Positions 1 to 5,322 are shown, numbered from the stretch's first letter. The stretch: DNA of 5,472 nt from JAAXQD01 sp032126435 (GCA_032126435.1 JAQBBE010000061.1:1-5472), one strand, 5' to 3'. Program-made: numbers and translations. Notes: generated by a model from the letters alone, not told the origin.

Positions 1-258
1 ACCAATACCATCGCACTTCCCCCTGAGGAGGCTTATGGTCCTCATAAAAAAGAACTCGTATCTGTTATGGAAAGATCCGGTTTTCCCCAAGAAGTACATT
101 TGGAAGTTGGGAAGAGACTGAGAGTTCGCAAACAAGATGGAAAATATACCGTAGTTACAATAAAAGATTTCACTGAAGACAATATCGTTTTAGATGAAAA
201 TGATCCCCTTGCAGGCAAAACCCTCACCTTTAAAATCGAACTTATCGAAATTTTATAA
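1..258 (+). CDS. FKBP-type peptidyl-prolyl cis-trans isomerase, SlyD-like (3' end only)
   Basis: The last 85 codons of a gene that begins upstream of the window, open from base 1 to the TAA at 256-258. FKBP/SlyD proteins catalyse cis-trans isomerisation of X-Pro bonds and help fold proteins in the cytoplasm. Seen directly: an ALPPEEAYG segment near the start, matching the conserved proline and EAYG-type turn of SlyD-like FKBPs, and a C-terminal DENDPLAGKTLTFKIEL, which corresponds to the family's D-x-N-x-PLAGK-x-L-x-F end strand. Between these lies the insert-in-flap (IF) region. The protein stops directly after this strand, so the metal-binding histidine-rich tail of E. coli SlyD is absent, as in many short SlyD relatives. 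The next gene starts 37 nt downstream and could share its transcript. Membership of the family is fairly certain; the missing N-terminus prevents a closer assignment. Confidence 0.88.
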   Translation, partial: TNTIALPPEEAYGPHKKELVSVMERSGFPQEVHLEVGKRLRVRKQDGKYTVVTIKDFTEDNIVLDENDPLAGKTLTFKIELIEIL

Positions 259-295
259 CAACCAATTAAAATTAAATTTTTATAAAGGACTACTT

Positions 296-595
296 ATGGA
301 ATGTATGTTCTGCCAGTCGGCGCTTAATAAAAATGATGTGATAAAGGAAGGACTTGATGCCAGAATAGCAGGGCAAAAGACATGCCCTTTGGAATACAAT
401 TGTCCGCAATGTATCCATGTTTGGGTTACTGAAGCCTGTGTGGGAAGATTCCCGCTTGACCCTTTCTTTGAGGATCCGGAAAGGAGAATGGCGCTTAGCA
501 GATGCATTCGAAAGCTTTGTGAACAAAGCGATGATAACCGTTTACAAGAGCCATTAAGCCTTCAGAAGTTAAGCTATCTTTGGATGAAAAAATAA
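296..595 (+). CDS. small cysteine-rich, zinc-ribbon-like hypothetical protein (99 aa)
   Basis: I do not recognise a named family. The start ATG at 296 is preceded by AAAGGA (284-289) with a 6-nt gap. An in-frame ATG at 194 would overlap the FKBP gene and has no such site. The protein has Cys3-x2-Cys6 at the very N-terminus, then Cys30 and Cys36-x2-Cys39 (NCPQC), followed by a short strand (HVWVTEAC). Two CxxC knuckles some 30 residues apart suggest one bound zinc in a ribbon or rubredoxin-like knuckle; Cys30, Cys48, Cys70 and Cys75 are extra. The second half is charged and mostly helical. There is no signal peptide or membrane segment, so it is probably cytoplasmic. Its stop codon lies inside the first of two 62-bp repeats, so the present C-terminus may have been set by arrival of that element. 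Function unknown. Confidence 0.72.
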   Translation: MECMFCQSALNKNDVIKEGLDARIAGQKTCPLEYNCPQCIHVWVTEACVGRFPLDPFFEDPERRMALSRCIRKLCEQSDDNRLQEPLSLQKLSYLWMKK

Positions 596-651
596 AATCG
601 CCTTGCGATTTTATAAAACTCCCGCAGCGCAGCTACGGGATCAATTTGGCG
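590..651. repeat. 62-bp double-hairpin repeat, copy 1
   Basis: This copy matches 1248-1309 in the same orientation at 55 of 62 positions. It contains two stem-loops. Hairpin A has arms 592-601 and 605-614 (10 bp, loop CTT). Hairpin B has arms 621-628 and 632-639 around a 3-nt loop, with one mismatched pair. Hairpin A, with A-rich and T-rich flanks, could act as a weak bidirectional terminator between the convergent genes ending at 595 and 667. The TAA stop of the upstream gene (593-595) falls within the repeat. It resembles a REP/MITE-type intergenic element; a search of the host genome would show its copy number. Confidence 0.85.
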
Positions 652-666
652 AACTAAAAAACTCTC

Positions 667-1227
667 TTACTGCTTCTGAACAGCAACATTTTGATATAGT
701 TCGTTTTTAGACCCCTCGGGCACCTCAAATTGTTCATAAAAAACTCTATAGGTTCCGTTTGGAATCTTTATCCGTGCCCCTATTTCTTTTGATAACGCCT
801 CATCCATCAGACAACCCAAGGGCGTTGGTGTATCCTCGCGAATCGGCATCATAAGAAATGATCCCGAAGAACAGGAAACACGTCCCACAACCGTCCCGAT
901 CTCTTCGTAGATCGTTAAATTTTCATTTAAATGATAGGACAGAGGAAGCAGTAAAAACGGTTCCCCCCAAAATATCGGACGAGATTCGGGGCAAATATGG
1001 CTATGGACAATTACACCATGCGTTCTGACATAAGATGCCGATGGGCTGTTGTATGGATTCAGAATGCTGCCGATATGAACCAGATCGACAATCAGTAAAA
1101 GCTCGTTTTCTATTACAAAGAAGTCATCGATCGATGCGCCACAGTCCGGGCGCATTTTGGTCAGGTCCTGAATCGTTCTAAAGCGCTTGGGGTCGGCCAA
1201 AGCAAACGGTTTCTGGTTTGGCGGCAT
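667..1227 (-). CDS. orphan hypothetical protein (186 aa) between two direct repeats
   Basis: I do not recognise the family. The start ATG (complement of 1225-1227) has GGGAAGGA upstream on the minus strand (complement of 1239-1246), with an 11-nt gap that is rather long; the next in-frame Met is residue 25. The sequence looks like a soluble alpha/beta or beta-rich cytoplasmic protein: hydrophobic strand-like stretches at about 36-56 (FFVIENELLLIVDLVHIGSI) and 91-97, then a C-terminal beta-hairpin-like IPNGTYRVFYEQFEVPEG (155-172). There is no signal peptide or clear membrane helix. A His75-Ser76-His77 pair resembles the first part of a JAMM metalloprotease motif, but the downstream Ser-x-x-Asp is absent, so I do not call it a JAB peptidase. 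It is convergent with the zinc-ribbon-like gene and divergent from the E1/E2 operon, and is flanked exactly by the repeats, which suggests it arrived or moves as a cassette. Confidence 0.66.
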   Translation of the reverse strand: MPPNQKPFALADPKRFRTIQDLTKMRPDCGASIDDFFVIENELLLIVDLVHIGSILNPYNSPSASYVRTHGVIVHSHICPESRPIFWGEPFLLLPLSYHLNENLTIYEEIGTVVGRVSCSSGSFLMMPIREDTPTPLGCLMDEALSKEIGARIKIPNGTYRVFYEQFEVPEGSKNELYQNVAVQKQ

Positions 1228-1247
1228 ATGGCCTGGTATCCTTCCCT

Positions 1248-1309
1248 AAATAAAATCGTATTACGATTTTATGAAACTCCCGCAGCGTAGCTGCGGGATC
1301 AATTTGGTG
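1248..1309. repeat. 62-bp double-hairpin repeat, copy 2
   Basis: This is a direct repeat of 590-651. Hairpin A has arms 1250-1259 and 1263-1272. Hairpin B has arms 1279-1286 and 1290-1297, here perfectly paired (CCCGCAGC with GCTGCGGG). The innermost pair of hairpin A is C-G in copy 1 (601/605) and T-A in copy 2 (1259/1263), a compensatory change that supports a folded, selected structure. The element sits directly upstream of the minus-strand gene's ribosome binding site and upstream of the plus-strand operon promoter, so it separates the two divergent units. Confidence 0.85.
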
Positions 1310-1330
1310 GCTGTATAGATGCTTGCCACT

Positions 1331-1358
1331 TTGAGTTACAGTTGTTATAGTTTATAAT
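1331..1358 (+). promoter_or_regulatory. predicted sigma70-type promoter of the E1/E2 operon
   Basis: A perfect TATAAT -10 box at 1353-1358 lies 16 bp downstream of TTGAGT (1331-1336), a 4/6 match to the -35 consensus. Transcription would begin near 1365 and leave a leader of about 89 nt before the ATG at 1454. No other stretch between the repeat and the coiled-coil gene fits as well. The call rests on pattern match and position only. Confidence 0.55.
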
Positions 1359-1402
1359 CTTGTTTTCAAAAAATACAACGTAAAAGTTGCTGAATATGAC
1401 GG

Positions 1403-1431
1403 GCTGTTCAATGTTACGATGTTGCTGTTCA
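1403..1431 (+). promoter_or_regulatory. paired GCTGTTCA direct repeat in the operon leader
   Basis: The octamer GCTGTTCA occurs at 1403-1410 and again at 1424-1431. The spacing is 21 bp start to start, close to two turns of DNA, so both copies face the same side of the helix. It lies in the transcribed leader about 40 bp after the predicted start point and ends 22 bp before the first gene. That geometry would suit a dimeric regulator acting as a roadblock, but two copies of an 8-mer could also be chance. Confidence 0.25.
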
Positions 1432-1453
1432 TACCGAAAAAATGAGGTGCACC

Positions 1454-1723
1454 ATGAGTATGTGGCTCTACGATGATGTAAAGGAAATGCAAGACTTTCA
1501 GATCTTGCGAGACGCAGTAAAGCGTTTGGAGAAAGAATACCTCGATCTTCGGATCCAGTTACGCGATACCGAGGCAGAGCTCCGGACCGATCCTGATAGT
1601 GAATATTTACAGGCCAAAGTGACGTATCTTAACAAAAGGCTGAAAGATATAGAAAAAAAAGGGCCCCGGCTTGCCGCCGACTACCCCCTGGAAATAGCCC
1701 TTTTTGGACCGCCTCACGGGTAA
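1454..1723 (+). CDS. short coiled-coil protein heading the E1/E2 operon (89 aa)
   Basis: I do not recognise a named family. An ATG exists at 1442, but GAGGTG (1444-1449) lies 4 nt before the ATG at 1454, so I choose 1454. After a short N-terminal MSMWLYDDV, residues about 12-70 are highly charged with a heptad-like spacing of Leu/Ile/Val (LRDAVKRLEKEYLDL, then AKVTYLNKRLKDIEKK), broken near residue 45 by a TDPDSE turn. This predicts a two-helix antiparallel coiled coil or a dimer. The tail DYPLEIALFGPPHG is hydrophobic and ends in Gly, as if exposed. It is followed by the E1-like gene after 27 nt, so co-transcription is expected. A small helical partner or adaptor of the conjugation enzymes, or a substrate, would fit; a ubiquitin-like fold does not, because almost no strands are predicted. 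Function is inferred from context only. Confidence 0.72.
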   Translation: MSMWLYDDVKEMQDFQILRDAVKRLEKEYLDLRIQLRDTEAELRTDPDSEYLQAKVTYLNKRLKDIEKKGPRLAADYPLEIALFGPPHG

Positions 1724-1750
1724 TTTTAACCAGCCGGGAAAGATAGCCTA

Positions 1751-2992
1751 ATGCGGCCGAGCAGATTAGACAGACAGCTACGTATCGAGGGATGGAATCA
1801 GCAGGCATTGGAAAATGCAACACTCGGTGTCGTGGGTGATACCGACCTTTTGGCATCTCTTTATCTAATGTCGGCATCCGCCCTGGGTATCAACAATATG
1901 GTGGTTCTCGCGCCCGTATTAAATTCCAAACTCGTCGAAATAGCCAAAAAGTTAAACCCGCAATTTACGCTGACCCACGTGGAGGGATTCTACACCCATC
2001 CGATTATGGCCGAATTATTCAAAAGCTGTAATCTCATTGTGGACTTAAGTCATTATGGTCTGGCTGCCAAGTTGTTAATAGAGAAAGGATATAGGGAGAA
2101 AATTCCGATCATTAGAGGGTTTTGCTACGAACAGAATGGCGAACAGGGTTTTAAAGTATTTACCTATGTCAGAGGCCGTGAATGGCAAGAGCTTCAGCAG
2201 CTAATCTCTCCGTCTCATTTTCCAAACGGTCATTTTGATGACGGCGTATTAGATACGATCATTGCCGGCATTACTCTGGATGAGACCAAAAATCTTTTGA
2301 TGGGTCTTTCGGTTTCCGACAAACTGATATCTTACAAAAAGGCAAAAGCAACAACCGTTCAAAACCGTTCCAATATACTGGTGGTCGGTTCCGGAGCCCT
2401 GGGCATTTTTGTGGGGTTCGGACTGGCCTATTCGGGATTTCGGCACATTACATTTATGGATCCTGATATCATCGAGATGACCAATTTAAATCGACAGGTT
2501 TTATTCTATGAGGCTATTGGCAGGAGCAAAGCTGAAACCCTAACTGAAAGGCTAAACAGCATCTTCAACATGGACAACAAAGCTCAGGTATCGTTCTTTG
2601 ATAAAGACACTGACATTGAATCCTATGATGTTATTTTCGACTGTGTTGATAACTTCGAATCCAGAATCGTGCTGAGCGAAAAATGCAAGGTTCAAGGCAA
2701 GGCCCTAATAAGCGGCGGAACCAGTGTAGATGCAGGCCAAGTCGTGATTTATAACCCCATGAAAAATGGGGTTACCCCTGCGGAATTGTTGGGGTTGTAT
2801 GATATTGTTGAAGAGCGAAGTCCTGAAAACTATCAGCGGGAAAGAGCGGCTTGCATCTATCAGCCGGATCCTTCCGTGATTATGACAAACCAAATAGCCG
2901 CCGGATTTATGGTCGATGCATATAGAATGCTCCTGGATGGTCAAGAACCCAAAAATATATTCTATGATTCGAATAATAAAGAGAAAATCTAA
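1751..2992 (+). CDS. E1/ThiF-like adenylating enzyme with tandem pseudo and active domains (413 aa)
   Basis: The start ATG has GGGAAAG (1736-1742) 8 nt upstream. E1/ThiF/MoeB enzymes adenylate the C-terminal glycine of a ubiquitin-like protein and often transfer it to a cysteine. Residues 5-55 begin like the family (RLDRQLRIEGWNQQAL, then GVVGDTDLLAS), but the glycine loop is degenerate, so the N-terminal half (about 1-200) looks like an inactive adenylation domain. Residues about 205-400 are intact: G213-x-G215-x2-G218, Asp237 closing the second strand, NLNRQ (245-249), GRSK with Lys260, and D297-x2-D300-N301 followed by Arg305. Cys368 in AACIYQPDPS is the candidate transfer cysteine. The paired CxxC zinc knuckles of MoeB/ThiF are absent. 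An inactive-plus-active pair in one chain is the architecture of eukaryotic E1s and of E1s in bacterial ubiquitin-like operons. Thiamine or molybdopterin roles are unlikely, as no such genes are nearby. Confidence 0.9.
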   Translation: MRPSRLDRQLRIEGWNQQALENATLGVVGDTDLLASLYLMSASALGINNMVVLAPVLNSKLVEIAKKLNPQFTLTHVEGFYTHPIMAELFKSCNLIVDLSHYGLAAKLLIEKGYREKIPIIRGFCYEQNGEQGFKVFTYVRGREWQELQQLISPSHFPNGHFDDGVLDTIIAGITLDETKNLLMGLSVSDKLISYKKAKATTVQNRSNILVVGSGALGIFVGFGLAYSGFRHITFMDPDIIEMTNLNRQVLFYEAIGRSKAETLTERLNSIFNMDNKAQVSFFDKDTDIESYDVIFDCVDNFESRIVLSEKCKVQGKALISGGTSVDAGQVVIYNPMKNGVTPAELLGLYDIVEERSPENYQRERAACIYQPDPSVIMTNQIAAGFMVDAYRMLLDGQEPKNIFYDSNNKEKI

Positions 2993-2997
2993 GTTAA

Positions 2998-3004
2998 AAG
3001 GAGG
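2998..3004 (+). promoter_or_regulatory. strong Shine-Dalgarno site fixing a GTG start
   Basis: AAGGAGG is the strongest ribosome binding site in the window and lies 8 nt before the GTG at 3013. A closer ATG at 3006 opens a frame of only six codons. A strong site between the E1 and E2 genes suggests that the 122-aa product is made in larger amounts than the enzymes around it, as expected for a modifier protein. Confidence 0.7.
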
Positions 3005-3012
3005 AATGACAC

Positions 3013-3381
3013 GTGACGGATGCTGAGGTAAAAAAAACGATAGAGATAGATAAAGCCGAAAAGTTGCTGCCGCTCGTCCTTGAAATTATACCGGGACATG
3101 CTGCGGAGGGATTAATTGATATATATGAACCCGGCAGCTACGAAGGTAAATCTCTCCGTAAGCTTTGCGACAGAACGCTCAACAAAAAGAATCTGAGCAT
3201 AGAGGAGCAGCTAATTGTCGAAGATGTCACCCGGCAACTAAAAGGTGGAAACTTGCTATCGCGGGGGCAAGAGATCGAAGGTACAGCTTTGGAATATGCA
3301 GTATCAGAACAAACGGAGGCTGGAGAAAAATATCTGTATGTGCCGATTCGCGCAATTAAACCTCAAGAAGGGGGGGTATAA
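3013..3381 (+). CDS. 122-aa protein ending in Gly-Gly-Val, candidate ubiquitin-like modifier
   Basis: No family is recognised by eye. GTG is chosen as start because of the AAGGAGG 8 nt before it. The gene begins 20 nt after the E1-like gene ends. The protein has an acidic/hydrophobic N-terminal half (LLPLVLEIIPG, then GLIDIYEPGSY), a helical middle (residues about 46-80, including LSIEEQLIVEDVTRQL), and a strand-like end (KYLYVPIRAIK) running into PQEGGV. Ubiquitin-like modifiers end in a flexible tail with terminal Gly-Gly, often with extra residues that a protease removes; G120-G121-V122 fits that pattern. Position between E1 and E2 genes and a strong ribosome binding site support a modifier role. 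Against it, a beta-grasp fold is not obvious, and the GGV codons lie in a run of seven G, where a one-base error would change the tail and fuse the gene to the next. It could equally be an accessory subunit. Confidence 0.68.
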   Translation: MTDAEVKKTIEIDKAEKLLPLVLEIIPGHAAEGLIDIYEPGSYEGKSLRKLCDRTLNKKNLSIEEQLIVEDVTRQLKGGNLLSRGQEIEGTALEYAVSEQTEAGEKYLYVPIRAIKPQEGGV

Positions 3382-3445
3382 CCGGGAAATTAAATGGGTC
3401 TTTTCGGTTAGAGTCTTGTCCGGGTTAGGATTGGAAAGTAAAATA

Positions 3446-4561
3446 ATGTGGCAATTATTGGATTCAGATTTAGAGCTTGTGGTGGAATCAGATTTCATAT
3501 ACATGCCCCTGTTGTTTGATCCGGAAATAGAAAGAGAGATCCAGGACTTTCAGTCCGGAAAACCTCTGGAGAATCCTGGAAAGCCTGAGCCAAAAAGCAT
3601 TATAAAACTTAAAGGCAAACATTTCATAAAAGCGCTGAATTTACACTCTTTCATAGATAATTACGAAGCAATCAACGCCTATTCTTATCAACGTCTAAGA
3701 AATGAATGTTTGCGGAAATATCAGCTGACACGCGAGGTCGATGGACACTTTTTAGATGAAACCCTTAGAACGATTCTTTTCCAGATAACGCCGTATTTTA
3801 TTAAAAAAAACAAAGGGCTGAATCGAAAGAAAATAAGCGATGAAGAGATACTGGACCTTATCGGTAAAAAGAGCAACATTCCCGGAAAATATTATAAAGA
3901 GGCAAAAACATTTGGTGATTTGAAGCCTCTAAAAAAATTTCTTGAGGGACTTGGAAATCAAAAGCCTCTCTTCAAAATGCCCGAAAACGGCCTGCATTCA
4001 GGTCAAAAGCTGCGCGACTGGTTCCATAAAGCCATTCAGGCAAAAGTTTTGGCGAGCGAGCATCATCGTATAGCAAAGTCACTGCAAGTACGAGAACAGT
4101 TCCGTCAGGCAAAGCCGGAGCACATCGCAGTATTGCTCTATATTGCAGATGCGGGTGCCATGGAAATCGATGGTTTCGGCTTTATCATGAACAACGCCTA
4201 TAGGGGGGAATACCTTGTATATAAGCGCACGGGAGATTACATCCTTAAAGATTACTGCGCGCGCAGCTATTTATTTCCGGACTGCAGGGTCGCTGTTTCC
4301 ACTTACACGCCTTACAGGCCTTTCGTAATAGAAAAATACAAACATCCATTTTTACTTGGATATAAAGCAGGGCAAGAAATTTGCATGAAGGATTATGTGC
4401 CGTCAAACGAACTGACGGCAGAAAATGTCATCAGAACCCTGGAAGAGGGCCTCACGGCAATGCGTTACGGCTACAACGGCCGGAAACGCAACGGTTATCA
4501 CAGCCTGGACAAAACGTGGGTCCATATCCCCACAATAGACTTTGAAGACTACCGGATATGA
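3446..4561 (+). CDS. protein with C-terminal E2 (ubiquitin-conjugating)-like domain (371 aa)
   Basis: The frame is open from 3245, but the upstream part overlaps the previous gene. The ATG at 3446 has GGAAAG (3433-3438) 7 nt before it, so I take that start. Residues 1 to about 210 are charged, mostly helical and unrecognised. From about 225 the sequence becomes strand-rich. It then follows the order of an E2 core: hydrophobic strands, YRPFVIEKYKHPF (His300-Pro301), a short loop, and GQEICM with Cys313, then an LTAENVIRTLEEGL helix. Canonical E2s have HPN, a loop, G-x-ICL with the catalytic Cys, then an LT-x3-VL helix. The Asn of HPN is Phe here and the H-to-C spacing is 13 residues rather than about 10, so it is divergent. 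Predicted role: accept a modifier from the E1-like protein on Cys313 and conjugate it to targets. The family call rests on motif order only. Confidence 0.74.
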   Translation: MWQLLDSDLELVVESDFIYMPLLFDPEIEREIQDFQSGKPLENPGKPEPKSIIKLKGKHFIKALNLHSFIDNYEAINAYSYQRLRNECLRKYQLTREVDGHFLDETLRTILFQITPYFIKKNKGLNRKKISDEEILDLIGKKSNIPGKYYKEAKTFGDLKPLKKFLEGLGNQKPLFKMPENGLHSGQKLRDWFHKAIQAKVLASEHHRIAKSLQVREQFRQAKPEHIAVLLYIADAGAMEIDGFGFIMNNAYRGEYLVYKRTGDYILKDYCARSYLFPDCRVAVSTYTPYRPFVIEKYKHPFLLGYKAGQEICMKDYVPSNELTAENVIRTLEEGLTAMRYGYNGRKRNGYHSLDKTWVHIPTIDFEDYRI

Positions 4562-4640
4562 CTGAAAGAAAACCATTTTTCACTGGCATTCCCCTGGTTT
4601 TATGGCAATAGAACTCGGTTTCGCTCTGCATTTGGAATAG

Positions 4641-4783
4641 TGGAATAATGGAGTAATGGAATATTGGGTTCTGGGAAAATGGAAGAATGGCCTATTGGGA
4701 AATCCTTCATGATATGATGGACTCAAAATGATAAATTTCCTTTTAAAATCAACATTCCAATGTTCCACCATTCCATTATTCCA
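4641..4783. repeat. large imperfect inverted repeat of TGGAATAA-type units
   Basis: This occupies most of the 299-bp gap 4562-4860. The left arm 4641-4668 and right arm 4756-4783 are reverse complements at 23 of 28 positions, beginning with an exact TGGAATAATGGA / TCCATTATTCCA pairing. A short inner pair (4698-4703 with 4735-4740, GGAAAT/ATTTCC) continues the stem. Both arms are built from degenerate TGGAATAA-like octamers. It resembles a MITE or an intergenic palindromic element and could end or attenuate the upstream transcript. Elsewhere in the gap I see only a weak 7-bp hairpin (4569-4575 with 4595-4601) and a TATATT (4822-4827) lacking a convincing -35. The minus-strand open frame across it is a by-product of the repeat. 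Confidence 0.7.
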
Positions 4784-4860
4784 TGTTCAGGGCAACAAGC
4801 TGGAGCCTTAAATATCCTTTATATATTCAGAATGATTACAAGTTCCGAGATCTTAATTAG

Positions 4861-5322
4861 ATGGATTTACTAAAGGACATAAAGCGTAACCGGGCCAAAC
4901 AGAGGCAAAAAATGCCCTTCAGGCGAGATGTTTTCAATCAAATTAGCAGTCTTGTAAGACAATATGGTCTTAAAGAGAACTTTTTGGATTTTATTGATAA
5001 GGTTGAGGATTATCCGTCCAGTGAAAATATGAAGCTTGTCCGGGTCAGGCTAAAAACACCGAGGGAAGACGCCTTGTTTTCTCTGGCAACCAAAGACGAA
5101 TACACTCTCACGATGTCGATAATCGCTAAAATCAACAATTCATACCTTAAGTTTGCACATTCACCCGAAGAGATCCTTTTGTGCAAACCTTTATATTGTC
5201 TTAATCCTTCAATAGCCCCTGAAAAACTGAGGCGCTATCATTTTGGAACCCTGTTTCTGCATGAACGTGTCAAAATAGAAAATAATGAATCTAACGGGCA
5301 TTCCACAGGAAAAAACAGATGA
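4861..5322 (+). CDS. hypothetical protein (153 aa), first of an overlapping gene pair
   Basis: Not recognised. The start is uncertain. The ATG at 4861 has no good ribosome binding site, whereas the ATG at 4912 (residue 18) has AGAGG (4901-4905) 6 nt upstream and would remove a very basic N-terminus (KDIKRNRAKQRQK). The body has helical segments (FNQISSLVRQYGLKENFLDFIDKV), then strand-like stretches (MKLVRVRLKT, YTLTMSIIAKI), then a Cys/Pro-bearing stretch at about 108-137 (ILLCKPLYCLNPSIAPEKLRRYHFGTLFLH, shown here in part), and a polar tail. It has two cysteines four residues apart (LLCKPLYC) and no membrane helix. It ends in an ATGA overlap with the next gene, so the two are translated together. 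It follows the E1/E2 genes on the same strand but is separated by the inverted repeat, so membership of the same system is open. Confidence 0.68.
   Translation: MDLLKDIKRNRAKQRQKMPFRRDVFNQISSLVRQYGLKENFLDFIDKVEDYPSSENMKLVRVRLKTPREDALFSLATKDEYTLTMSIIAKINNSYLKFAHSPEEILLCKPLYCLNPSIAPEKLRRYHFGTLFLHERVKIENNESNGHSTGKNR

Noticed and set aside
194..295. Longer N-terminus for the zinc-ribbon-like gene starting at 194
   Set aside because: It would overlap the FKBP coding region, has no ribosome binding site, and the ATG at 296 has AAAGGA at good spacing.
988..1008. JAMM/JAB metalloprotease motif in the minus-strand gene
   Set aside because: HSH is followed by ICPESRPIFWGE without the required Ser-x-x-Asp, so the zinc site would be incomplete.
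590..1309. CRISPR array
   Set aside because: There are only two copies, about 600 bp apart with a gene between them, not short regular spacers.
1454..1723. The 89-aa protein as the ubiquitin-like modifier
   Set aside because: It is almost entirely charged helix with no beta-grasp strand pattern and ends HG, not GG.
1751..2992. Plain ThiF/MoeB for thiamine or molybdopterin synthesis
   Set aside because: The protein lacks the two CxxC zinc knuckles, has an additional N-terminal pseudo-domain, and has no thi or moa neighbours.
3245..3445. Longer E2-like protein starting at 3245
   Set aside because: It lies inside the 122-aa gene in another frame, and its Cys/Arg-rich translation looks like an out-of-frame shadow; the ATG at 3446 has a GGAAAG site.
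4569..4601. Rho-independent terminator after the E2-like gene
   Set aside because: The stem is only 7 bp and A/T-rich with a 19-nt loop; too weak to call.
4580..4771. Minus-strand reading frame across the inverted repeat
   Set aside because: Its translation is the repeat read through (His/Phe/Pro-rich), with no ribosome binding site; it is not a gene.
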